Source: Beroe ovata (taxonomy: Eukaryota > Ctenophora > Nuda > Beroida > Beroidae). Taken from it: a stretch of 42,758 nt of DNA. Of this stretch, positions 10,901-22,900 are shown in pieces. The stretch is taken from contig CAMPET010000025.1 in assembly GCA_946803715.1 (NCBI GenBank), positions 389,436-432,193 of the forward strand, written 5' to 3'. The translations under genes and the position numbers were made by a program. How positions within the stretch are numbered: the first letter of the stretch is position 1; each line of letters begins with the position of its first letter. Under the pieces are notes generated by a model, which was given only the letters and a program-made list of their open reading frames with translations, made no database searches and was not told where the DNA came from.

Positions 10901-13900
10901 AAATTTAGATATATTGGGAGTAATTTGGGAGTGATAATAAAGCATGACCATACCCCCCCCCCTCACAATACAATGCACTCATCAACGCGGCAGCTTAATG
11001 GGAGAGATTGTGGGTGTACACTCACCAATGGGAGTGCACACTTGACACCTTGTCGAAAATTCCCTCGCTTTCCCTCTTCAAACTCCGTGCTGCGCTTGCT
11101 ATCTTGTAACCATCGTACTATCCGCGTCAATGTTATCAACTGTCTATTGTCGTCTTGTGACGCATGACACACACACACACTCACACACACTCACACACAC
11201 TCACACACACACACACACACACACACACTCCCGATGACATGCACACGTCAGTGATATATAGCGGCCACACTCGGCGACCACATTATATTACTACTGGAGA
11301 TAGCACACACAGATAAAATGTGGTGGTGGCTGATATGATGATTGTCATAGTGCACTTTCTCAAGCTGATCACGCTCTGTGTGTGGAAAATCAGCCATCCC
11401 CTTGAAATCGGTCACGCATTTGATCTCGGCAGAGACAAATGTAGATCATATGCTGAATTATGATATGCTTGTACACTTTGTACGTCGTGGACCAGTGGTT
11501 TGATGATACCATGAATTATGAAAGCTAATTTTCCACTTCTATTCGACACTGTAGTGAAAAATCTAGACATTTTCCATGGAATTGGCTCTCGAAAACTTGT
11601 CACACTGAATTGTAGAACTGTTTCTCTCCCTCCCCTTGATATAGGTATATCGGTAGCTCAATTTCCGAGACATAATTGTCGAATATGATACTATATACCG
11701 CCCTGTATTTCGCTACAGTAATTGCTTCCTCGGAGCTGTATTTCTTAATTAAAACAATAATTTGCCGTGTCATTTCGTGCCGGTTAGCCTGTGTCGCGGG
11801 GAAATTTGTAAAATCTTTGTCAAACAAAAGCTGGAGAATGTGTTGATTCAACCGATAAATCAGTGATAAAACGATAGAACCCTGGCGAGATACTGTAAGT
11901 TGGTTTTTGTTGAAAGTAGGAAAATGGAATCGTGAAACCACCTCTTGATCCCCCTTCGACCGAATTACAACTTCGACCGAATTACAACTTTGGTCTTTGA
12001 AGTGCAGTAAAATGCGTCTGCGCCCCACGTGTACCGAAGTTTCAGTTTATGGAAGTGTCAAATATTTGGAAAAGTAATAAATTTTGCTGAAATTGTCCAC
12101 TGTTTTACAAATGCTACTTGCTTCAGCACGGTATATCTTGCCCTCTGTAGCTGTTGTAATGCGTGCTTATAAGTGCAAATCAGTAACCAATAGCATGGGA
12201 TAGGAATGTTTCATTTTGTAATCCAATTTCTGTAAAAATCGTCATACTTTCTTTGCTTTAGATGTTTCTTTACTTTTTCCTCTATATCCCTCACTCTCAT
12301 TCAAAAGTCAGAACAACCTAAAACAGGGTTTGGTTAGACAACAAATTAGATAGGGCTTGGTTTGAGGTGTGATATCGCGTGAACACCCGTGTGTGAGACA
12401 CACATACACCGCTAATGACAGGCACGGCAAACCAGTCCACTTTGAACTTTGAACTATTCACTAACTGTTCCCTGACTGCTCCCTAGTAGCTGTTCCCTAA
12501 CGTTTCCCTTGCTATTCCCTAATCCTGCGCTTTGGTCGTACTCCCGACTTGTTTAAAACCTAGAGACCTTCCCAAATATTATTCAGTATTTGACCGAATA
12601 TTCATAGTATAGACCAATGATGCGTTACACTTGGTCTAGCCCTCATATAAAGTGATGAATAGTATATTGCAAAACTCACTTTTTAGACTGTAAAACTCAT
12701 ATTGTAACTTGTTAGACTAACGGATAGTAACGGATTGTAAACTAAGTGTGTTAAGTCATGTTTCACTGGTGTTGAGAACGAATTTCTGAAGGCAATATGT
12801 TCCTGAACTGGCCAATTGGGTAATTATCACTTTAGTAATCTCGTCAAGTTATGGTGACCTCATCTTTCCCCCTCCACCAATAAACACATTTGATGATCTC
12901 AGTTTATAGGCCTCAATACGCAATAAGCACTAAGTCCACCCTGTAGAATATGATACACGCATACATGATACACTTTTCTTCACATTTTCACCTTAGCACT
13001 GGGAACTATGTTACGCTCCCTCATTCTTACCATATATGGTGTAATTGGACTCAACGCGCACAGCTCAATAGCATGAAAATGTATCGAATATTTTCAGAAT
13101 ATATGTTTGTGTTTTGCGTGTGTCAAGCGCCATTTGACGAGTGTCATACAGCTGATGTCTCGCTCCCTATCTGAATATATACGCGATTTCTTGAACAATA
13201 CTGCCACCCTGACATTTTAAACTTGACATGTTTTGTAGTTGGATCGCAATCTCTGCTTGTTTACTTTAAATCGCATCCTGTTTATCTTTCTGCCATTTTC
13301 TGACGCGTAGCTCTAGTATTCACCCAGCACACACTCACCAGCAGCTGTACTGGATTCCTGCTAAATTCCTCCTAAATTATCGCTATACCGCCACACACAC
13401 ACNNNNNNNNNNNNNNNNNNNNNNNNNNNACACACACACACACACACACACACACATACTCAGATGAAACTTGCTCGGATAAATGTTATTTTCTTTTGTT
13501 TGATATATAGATTCTAGTGTATTTTTAAATTTCAGTTCAGGGTACATTTGAACTGTTAACGCTCAATTTTAAGCTATGTTATAATTAATCGTCACTGCTA
13601 TTATATAATTTGTTAAATATAAAATTCTTCTCAAATATTACTATAAATAATAAATATATGTCCCCCCTTCCCAGGTACTTATAGCGAGATATGTAGTAAC
13701 ATAGAGCATGGAGTTCACTAAACTTGACACCAGTCTCAGTTCTCATTTCACAGCTCTCACCAGTGTTACACATCTACTTGTTACACTTTCGGTTACACTT
13801 TGTGTTACACTTGCCGTTACACACCGGCCGTTACAGACACTGGCAACTCTCAGCACCATACTTATCAACTCCTCGTGATCTGTGGAGAATCTGCGGAGAA

Positions 13901-16900
13901 TCTGCGGAGTTAAAAGTGTGAAAATACTCATATCCCAACCTTTGTACTACCGGAAACTAAGGGTTCCCATAGCAACCGATGTCTGATTACTATGAGGGTG
14001 ATATCGTCTATCCGACGGAGGCTCCCACTTCAACCACTGTAATCATCATATTTGTGGTGATTCTTGTTCTGGCAATAGGTGCTTTCTCCGTATCGGTGCT
14101 GTGCTACTGTTTTCAGTGCCACCTCAACTTTGCACCGCCCGATTTCACGAGACTACTGCCTGAGGATCAAGTGGTGGCTGATGGTGGCGTAGTGGGAAAC
14201 CATGTCGATCACATGCGGGGATCAGATGTCGCCGGGGGTTCGGGTGTTATTCAGTTTGAGGATGGTGATGGGACTGAGGTGAAATACTCGGTGTCGAATA
14301 AGAACTGTACCATGTTGTTTGGGGAGAATCCCCTTGACACAATATCACGGTGTCGATCAGCTAGCCCCCTGCTACAGGATAGGACTAAACCGAGGACTGA
14401 GAGTATGAAATGTCGCAGTTCATCACTCCCTACCAGTCTGGACGGTGTGACTGCCACATGGTGCAGCACGAAGGGCGCTACCACCCAACCACCACCACCA
14501 AGCGGTGGTGGAAGCGCCACACCCCCAAAATCACGATGTGGTGGCGATAAAACTCCGAACTGTTGTCAGATAAACTGTACGATAGCCGATCCCCTTTCCC
14601 TCCTCCTTCAGAACTGTCGGCCGTCCCGGATCCCGCTCCGGCTGAGCATTAGTCGGGATCTCCGCGGGGACCACACCCAACACTCGGCCTCATCAGATGA
14701 TAGGGGGCTGTCATGTAGTCCCATCATCAAAATATCCCCCCTCCCGGCTGCCCGAGTGGGTTGTGTGGCGGCGGGGCAGTGCTGTTTACCGAGAAGTGGG
14801 ATGTCTGTGGATAGCTGTAAATCCCATACTACGAAAAAACAACACCGCGTTGCTAAGCAGTGTGGGGTTGCTAGGCAGTGTGACGTTGCTAAGCAACATG
14901 ACGGGGGGAATGGGGAGTGTTCTGCAGTGACTATACGCCGAGATGATTGCTCCCTAAGCCGGGAATTCACTCACTCTAAGGAGTATGACGAGGTGTTTAG
15001 TTGGCATCACGCCAACTCCTCCCTCCCCACACCCGTGACCTCGACAGTTGTGGAGATCCACAACCCAGTCTCCTGCCCCGGCCTCAGTAATATCGACCTG
15101 AGGTCACGTCCAGGACATAACGATACAGCAACAGCAGCAGCATGTCCGGGACATAACGATACAAAAGCATCATGTCCGGGCCCGGTACTGAGACGTGCTG
15201 AGTCAGAACCGTCCATCGATTACTGCGCGGTCGTGTGCGACACTCTTGATGATCTAGAGCGACACATAGGAATGGAGGACTCGACAACCAGCCCGTCGGA
15301 TGAGGACTATTTCTCCACTCACAGCGACTTTAGTCTCGATTCCCGGCGACTGAGTCAGAGACGGTCGAGGTTCTTTAGTTTAAACTCACTTACAAACCAC
15401 GTTGCGTTCTTTGTGGACCCTAGTAAGAGGTCCTCTGAGTGTCTACTAAAGAATACGAGTCCTTGATGGACAGCACGATGATCAGAGGGTCTATTTTCAG
15501 AGTTTTATCTTTTCTTCTTTATCTTATGATTTGAATCTTGGAACAGCACATATAATTTCCTGGAAGCCGCGATTATATAATGCGTTATTTGAATTCAAAT
15601 ACATACACGACAGTTTGAAAGTAAATTGTCGACGAATTTCATGAGACTGTTTCACTTTGTCCATGAAAGTGGTAGGAAAACATGTAAAATCATCATCAGA
15701 AAAACATCAAAATATTCGACAGACAAATGGCAAACTTTTCTTTATCAGTTGTTATCTCTGACCCAATCTATTATTGTCCGCAGGAAATAGTGTCACGTTT
15801 GAGGGTGTTCCTTCGGCTATCGGAAAACTGCAATGTCTCGTGAGTAGCTATAGGCCACGATTATTACTTTATTACTAGCACTTGACATACAGTTTTGTGA
15901 TTTGCCGTGATAGCTTGAACTTGTTCATCGTTATATACGACAACCGACTTGTAGATTCTACGGAAAAAACAAGTTTTTGTGTAGACTCAACTGTTGTTCA
16001 CGCTGTTGCGCAGATTTCGCAATATACATATGGATTTCACTTAATCCAGTCGTTTACAAGTCAGCCCAAATCCTGCAGGAGGTTTTTATGGCAGCCCGGA
16101 ACAAGCTGACATGCATCCCTGACAGTCTGTGTAAGTGTTCCAGTCTCAAACAGATGGATCTCAGCAGTAACCAGCTTGTTGCCCTACCGGCTAGTATCTG
16201 GGACCTGAAGAACCTTACGGTGAGTTTGAAATAAGAGAAGGTGGAAAGATAAACATTGCTTTTTCAGTATGACAGAGTTTTCTCTGAAAACGGGCTTCTC
16301 TAGATCGGAAAAGCCGAGTCATAACAATGTATGACACACCTAGAATTTCCATTTCCTAACAGTAACAATTGCTCCTCATCCCCCGCCCCCGCAGGATCTC
16401 AACACTGATGATAACCCGGATCTGGTTATGCCGGACAAGCCCCCGCCCGAGGTGAAGGGGAGCGGGGCTGAGTTCTACAACGTGGACTTCTCACTGTACA
16501 ACCAGAGGAAAGCAGCCGGGCTAAAACCCGCCATAGAGACTATGCCGCAGAGTAAGTGTGATGATATGGTCGAGTGGGAAGTTCTACACGCGTTAATAAA
16601 AACTCCTTTTTTTCTGAGAATTCACCTTCCCTTGACAATTGCAAATGAAGATCGTGATGTGAAACGCTTTGAGAAAGTTAAACCACTACTAACACATGTA
16701 CAGAGGATAAAGAAGCCGAGAGAAAGGATAGGAGAGCGCGACTAAAGATCCGGCAAGCTCAGTTAAAGGAGGAGGCCGAGGGGAAGGAGGATAGCTCTAA
16801 ATTCATCAAGGTTTCATCAGGGAGAACTAACCCCCAGCATATACCAGATCTAGATTCAATATCCGAGCTGATCGAGTGGAATAGATTCTCAGATTGAACA

Positions 16901-19900
16901 TGGACCTATGATCTGACAATGGGCAGATATCCCATCGCTCATCTATCTCTCTCACAGGGTCTGTCCGAATACAAGGAAGACTCTGACTCTGTGTCCACCT
17001 ACCTGTCCTCCAGGTCACGACTCAATCACAATGAGGCAGAGGAAGCTCACAAGAAGGAGGTGAGAGATGGGTGTGAGCTTTCGGCAGGATGGGTTTTCAG
17101 ATTATTATTCCTCCCAAATCGGGCAGTATAGAATAGTTCAGATCCAGATTATAGTAACTGTATGTGTACCCCAGTTTGAGTGTTTGTAGCTAAGACTGTA
17201 ATTGATTGTGTGTTGATCTAGGTAAAACTGAAGAAATGGACAGATGCACTGACCAAGCCTGCTCTCGACTACTCAGATCTATTTCCAGAGGTGGTTAACA
17301 ACTCTGTCGGGCAGGTGAGGACAGATTACACATGTGCAGATTACATGCGCAGATTGTACGTGCACTAGGATATCCCCATTCTCTTAACCGCCACTTCACC
17401 CCCTTGCCCCCCCAATCAACTCCACCCTCTATCTATGATCAATCTCTTATTCCCCCTTCTCTCTATCCCCCTAACTCCCCCTCTCCCTATGCAGGAGGAG
17501 GGTCTGTTCATCTGGAGAATTGATAACTTCCTCCCCCTTCTCCTGGAGGAGGCAGTCGGGAGATTCTACGAGGCGGACTGTTACATTGTTCTTAAGGTAT
17601 ACACACCTTCAACTGGTTGTCATGGTGCTGTATCCATGGCAACACGCTGTAACACACACACATATTCCTGTAGTCGTATCAGAAGGAGAACCTCCCTGGT
17701 CTGCATCATGATATTCACTTCTGGATCGGCTCGCAGTGTGAGATCGATAAGAAGGCGTGTGCTGCGATTCACGCTGTCCATCTTAGGAATCTCCTGGGAG
17801 TAGAAAACAGGTAACAGTCGAAGAGTCCAACTGCCTCCCTGATGTGGTTCTTAGCATACCTCTGTGGAAAATATGAATACGGTGATTGTTGGCAGGGATC
17901 CAATTTTTGACCCTTTTCCCGATGAGATAACTCAAAAATTCTTCCAGATTCGGATTCTACGGCCAAAATTAGGCTAGGAACACTTACTTCCCTGCTTGGA
18001 TGAGTGAAAACAATTTTGAGCAATTTTTCGACCCCTGATTGGAAACTTTCTAAAACCAAATCCGGGTTCACTGCGATTCCCGCTCGAAAATCAGCGAAAA
18101 TTTTTTCTCCCTTGGTAATCACAAATGAAGTGTTTCTGGCCTTATTTTTGCCGTAGATCACGAATTTGAAGGAATTTTTGAGCTATCTTCTCGGGAAAAT
18201 GGTTAAAAACTGAGTTCATTCCGGTTATATCCCAGTCACGAGTGCACTGTACACTTTCCCAGGACTAAACGTGAGGAACAAGGCGATGAGTCGGATGAGT
18301 TTATTATATGTTTTGACGGGGATATCGAGGTTATGGAGGGAGGGAGTGAGAGTGGATTCTTCCAGGTAACAGCAGAGCAGATGTGGTGGTCATGGTAACT
18401 TATTGCCTGGTATCCATGGTAACACGGACCATTGGTTACAGGTTGAGGAAACACTGTATGTGAAGAGACTGTACAAGTGTCATGGACAAAACAACATACA
18501 GCTGGAACCTGTCAGTATACATGTGGATCAGATTGGTGAGAATCTGAAATTGTGCGGTAATGCGGTATAGTAGCTGTATGTTACCAGTTATCGTGTGAAA
18601 GTTGTGTACTGTGTGATGAGTTGTCACACAAATCACACACTTATCACGATCTTATCACACACTAATCACACATCACTCAGATCACAGACACGTGTATCTG
18701 TTGGATAACGGCATGCTCATTGTGGTCTGGTTTGGGAATCTCAGTAAGCTCACTCAGCAGAAGAAAGCAACTCTCTTCGCGGAGAAGATTAATAATCTGG
18801 AGAGGAAAAATAAGGCGAAGTAAGTGAAATTACCTCCCCGCGCCTCTCAGAATCATGAGTTAACCATCAATTTACCGCAGGTTTGCCATATGTTTTTCAC
18901 CGAACCGTTCCCAAAAGTTGAGGTGTCTCATGTTGGCACTTCTCACCTGGTTGACAATCGGTTATCCAAGGATTGAAGTGATAAACAAGTACGAGAAGGA
19001 GAGACAACACATTTTCTTCGAGCAGTTGACGGGAGATGCCGATGCCGTGTCTCAACATGCCGAGATCAGGGGAGAGGAGGGAGTGGGGGAGGAGGGGGGA
19101 CGGGAGGAGGAAGAGGTGGTGTATGAGGACAACTACTCTGTCCCCTCTCCCAAACTATACGAGGTACGATGTGGGTGACATCACTATGGAGACGACAGTC
19201 GTCACGTGATAGCGACACACGTTATTACCATAGCACCGTGATCTCCACGATAACAATCTCCCTCTCTCCCTAGGTCCATCTTGGAGTTGGGTATTTGGAG
19301 TTACCGCAGATAGAGTTCTCCCCCAGCAAGCCCATGACTCAACTCATGTTGAGAACACAGAAAGTGTACCTACTCGATGCGTTCACCGATGTGTTTGTGT
19401 GGGTGGGAGCTCATAGTGACAGGTACGATGTCCCGATTTCTTGATTCCAAGTGTCACGAAAACTTGTTTTTTCAATCCCTCTTTCTCAATCCCACTGAAC
19501 CATTCTATATGAACACTATTCTCCTCACCAGATTGCTGAGGGCAGCAGCAGCTAAGCTCAGTGAAGAACTGTTGAAAATGATCAAAAGACCGTCCACTGC
19601 AATCGTGAACACCAGTTTTGAGGGTTTTTGTTTTGAGAGTTTATAGTTATGGATTTTGGTTTATCTTTCCATTCAACCTACCAATGAATATCGATCACCG
19701 GTCTTGTCAGGATCTCATCAACCTTTTTCTGGATCACTGATTGGTTATCCTATCAATTTTCCTGATCACTGATTGGCTGGTGTTTTCAGGCGTGGAGGGC
19801 GCTCTGTTCCGTAGTTTCTTCCACAAATGGGACGATGTTTTGACAGTGGATTTCACACGGGCAGCGGATAAAGTGCTCAGCCCCAAAAATGTAAGAGAGA

Positions 19901-22900
19901 GAAATAAGCGGAGTTTATGTCGGCACATTGCCGTGAAATATGAATATTTGAACATGGCAAGGAAGAGGAATAAGTTGACTCGCTGCCAAAAGCAATCACA
20001 GTAATATAATATCTTGCATGTTATCCAGGGTGAACAATCGGAGATGAAGGTCGAACTCACTGCCCTCTTCACGAAGAGGGAGGAGCCCATGGCCCCACTG
20101 GACTGCACAGAGATCAGGAATCAGTGGAATGAGAACCTTGAGACCATGAGTGAGTGGAGTAGACGGCGGGAAAGTCGGTCCCTAAAACATCCATCATTTC
20201 CCCAGTTCAGAGACCTTATTAGGGACCAATGAGTCCTGGGTCATGATCTACCTATAGAGGATGTCCCCCTCTCTTGTGTTATGCCCATCCCCCCTTTCCC
20301 CGAATTTTGCCCCCCCCCTCCCCGAATCTTGACCCCCCTCCCTCCACCCCCTGTGTATTTGCAGGTAGTTTTGCGATGGAGGGCAAGAACTACACTCGTC
20401 TCCCGGCCGGGGAACAGGGGCACTTCTACACGGAGAATTGCTACATCTTCCTCTGTACATGCTGGATGTTCATATCAGACCTCAACGATGGTAAGAGAGT
20501 TTCAGACTCTTTATACTTTTATACAATAAAATTCCAGTTTCCTCCCGACACAAACTGATGAATTGCCAGCCCCTCCTGGGAATTTAGTATTGTTACGCTT
20601 AGATAGTAGATACGTTCGTAAAACTTTTGTAGTGTGATGGATAATTTGGTTGATAACTGTAGCTATTATGGATGGCTCCAGATAGATAATTGAACGAATT
20701 AGCAAAGAAATGAGAAACTTATTCTCCTCCCGTACAGCGTATTATTTCGCTAAACTCTCGCATTGTTTATGTCCTCCCCTATAAATTTACCCCTCTCTCA
20801 CACCCGCACAAATACACACACGCACACATATACACGTACACATACACGCACACATACACACATACACACACTGTTACTCAGATCTGCTGGACCAGTATGT
20901 TATCCTGCAACAGAAGCAGGCTGCGGGTAAGAAGAGGGAGGAGGGAGGAGGGGCGGGAGAAGAGGCGGGAGTAGAAGAGGAAGAGGAGGAGGAAGAGGCG
21001 CTGGTGTGTCGGGTATATTTCTGGCAGGGTCGTGATGCGAGCAAAGTATGCTGGCCTCAGTATTCGCTCAGGTAACGCAGACATATACACACCACGAATA
21101 CCTATGTGCACCCCACTATCACACTCTCGAATATATGTGTGCACCTTTGTGCAATAACATGCACATCACTGGAATAAGTGCTTCGAATTCCACCCGAATT
21201 TTTCATGGATTTTTGTTCATTCTCAGTTCATTCCGGGCTAAGATCCGGGAAAAGATCGGGAGTAAAATGCCTGTGGAGGACGAGCGTTGCTACCAGCAAC
21301 AGGAAAATATGAAGTTCCTCAGTTACTTCAAGGGGAAGTTCATGATTCACAAGGGTGGGTACTGGGTATGACTTCCATTCTGTAGTTTGAATATCAGCTC
21401 ACTGATGTTTGTGAGATCTGTGGTTCCGTCCCCTCAATAATACCAGAGATTTGAATTGGGGGATCTACCACCCTGCCATAGTGTTGCCATCTCTTNGTAG
21501 GTAAACGACCGACTAACAACGATCCGGAACCCCCTAATCCGAGACCGCGACTCTATCAGTCACGACAGAACGGTAACATCCTCGCTCAGAGGTGTGTTGA
21601 GATCGGATGTACTTCTCTCCTACTCAACTCGGGTGAGAAAATGTTCATTGTACAATAATGTACAACTCGGGTGTGAAAATGTACATTTTACTATGTACAA
21701 TGTCCCCGGTGGCGTGACGGTGTTTTCGGTGTGACGGGTGTGATTATCCTGGATTTTCACTGGATTAGGTCACACCGATGTACAAGGTTACACCGATTAG
21801 GCACGTCATACAGTATGTTTATCGTTATTGTTTTACGTGTTCCCCGCCCTCAGGTTTCTGTTATCTGCTCAAGGTACCAGCTGCAAAGGACGGTGAACTG
21901 ACATTCATACTCTACGTATGGGTCGGGAGTAGGAGTTCTGAGGAGCTCATGAATGCCACCATTGAGATTGGCAGAGAGGCATTCGATGTGAGCACACAAT
22001 GTGGAGTTGACAGTATATGCTACCATGGTTACCATATTTACACTATGTTATCACTACATGTTACCACGTCACCACTATCACGTTTTGTTGACACAATGTT
22101 ACCAGTTTAGTATCAATGTGGTCATACATCTCCTGGACAGGATGTTGACACTGTTACCGTGCTTTACGAAGGTAACAACGAGCCTGACACATTCTGGTCT
22201 GCTCTGGGAGGGAAGAAACCCTATGATAAACATGCTGACTGGATGGATGTTATCAGACTATTCAGGTAGTGGTTTCCGCTAGTCTGACTTTGTGGAGGAG
22301 AACTTCCATTTCGATTATACTGTTTCATGCGTGGTGTCATGCTCAATAATGATCTCATGATGACAGTGGTGTCATTGCTATGACTCATCTCACACTCTGA
22401 CTCTCCATAATATAGGGGATCTAACGAACGTGGCTACTTTGCTGTGTCTGAGAAATGTTCTGATTTCTGTCAGGACGACCTCTCCGACGAGGATGTCATG
22501 ATTCTGGACAGCGGAACGGTGAGTATCACGCGTGATAACAAATATATCACGCGTGATCGAATATGTCACGCGTGACAAAATGTCACGCACCGTGGATACA
22601 GATGTTGTTGTCATGGTAACCTGGAATTACATCCTAGGATCTGTTTGTCTGGGTTGGAGAGGGAAGTAGCGATGTTGAGAGGAAGTTAGCTCTCAAATCT
22701 GCTCAACTGTACCAGCAACATATTCTGGATCTAACAGGTATAACACCCGCGACACTAAAGTTTGCGACAGGATTCAGTTACTAGAAAAATAACAAAACAG
22801 TCTCAGGGGTTAATGGGTATCCTGTGTGACCCTCCCCTAAAACTACTGCTCTCCACCAGGCGAAGCACGGAAAATGTCAATCATCCGGCGAGGTAAGGAG

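Larger units (their letters stand above)
9395..11599. other. Non-coding part of FLII intron 9
   Basis: No gene supported. AT-rich with short tandem arrays, including a 17-bp minisatellite (10563-10630) and a CA microsatellite (about 11167-11228). Small open frames here mostly read through these repeats. Confidence 0.6.
12029..13978. other. Non-coding part of FLII intron 9
   Basis: AT-rich sequence with a CA microsatellite interrupted by a gap and a GTTACACTT-type array. No supported gene. Confidence 0.6.
6782..15783 (+). other. FLII intron 9 (9,002 bp) hosting nested ORFs
   Basis: The exon ending LKRLYLN (phase 1) at 6781 joins exactly to the exon starting at 15784 ([16 protein letters not shown]), matching the remembered human stretch LNSNKLDFDGLPSGIGKL. 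The intervening 9 kb is therefore one intron. It contains three same-strand intron-free ORFs (7062-7886, 9044-9394, 13979-15466), one weak antisense ORF (11600-12028), microsatellites and a small assembly gap. The stretches 7887-9043, 9395-11599, 12029-13978 and 15467-15783 hold no gene I can support. Confidence 0.85.

Noticed and set aside
17769-18161. 130-codon minus-strand frame
   Set aside because: It overlaps FLII exon 17 and intron 17 on the opposite strand, with no start context or recognisable family.
22111-22140. Alternative acceptor at 22110 extending FLII exon 31 by ten codons
   Set aside because: It stays in frame, but the acceptor at 22140 gives the better alignment with the family between the last two gelsolin repeats.
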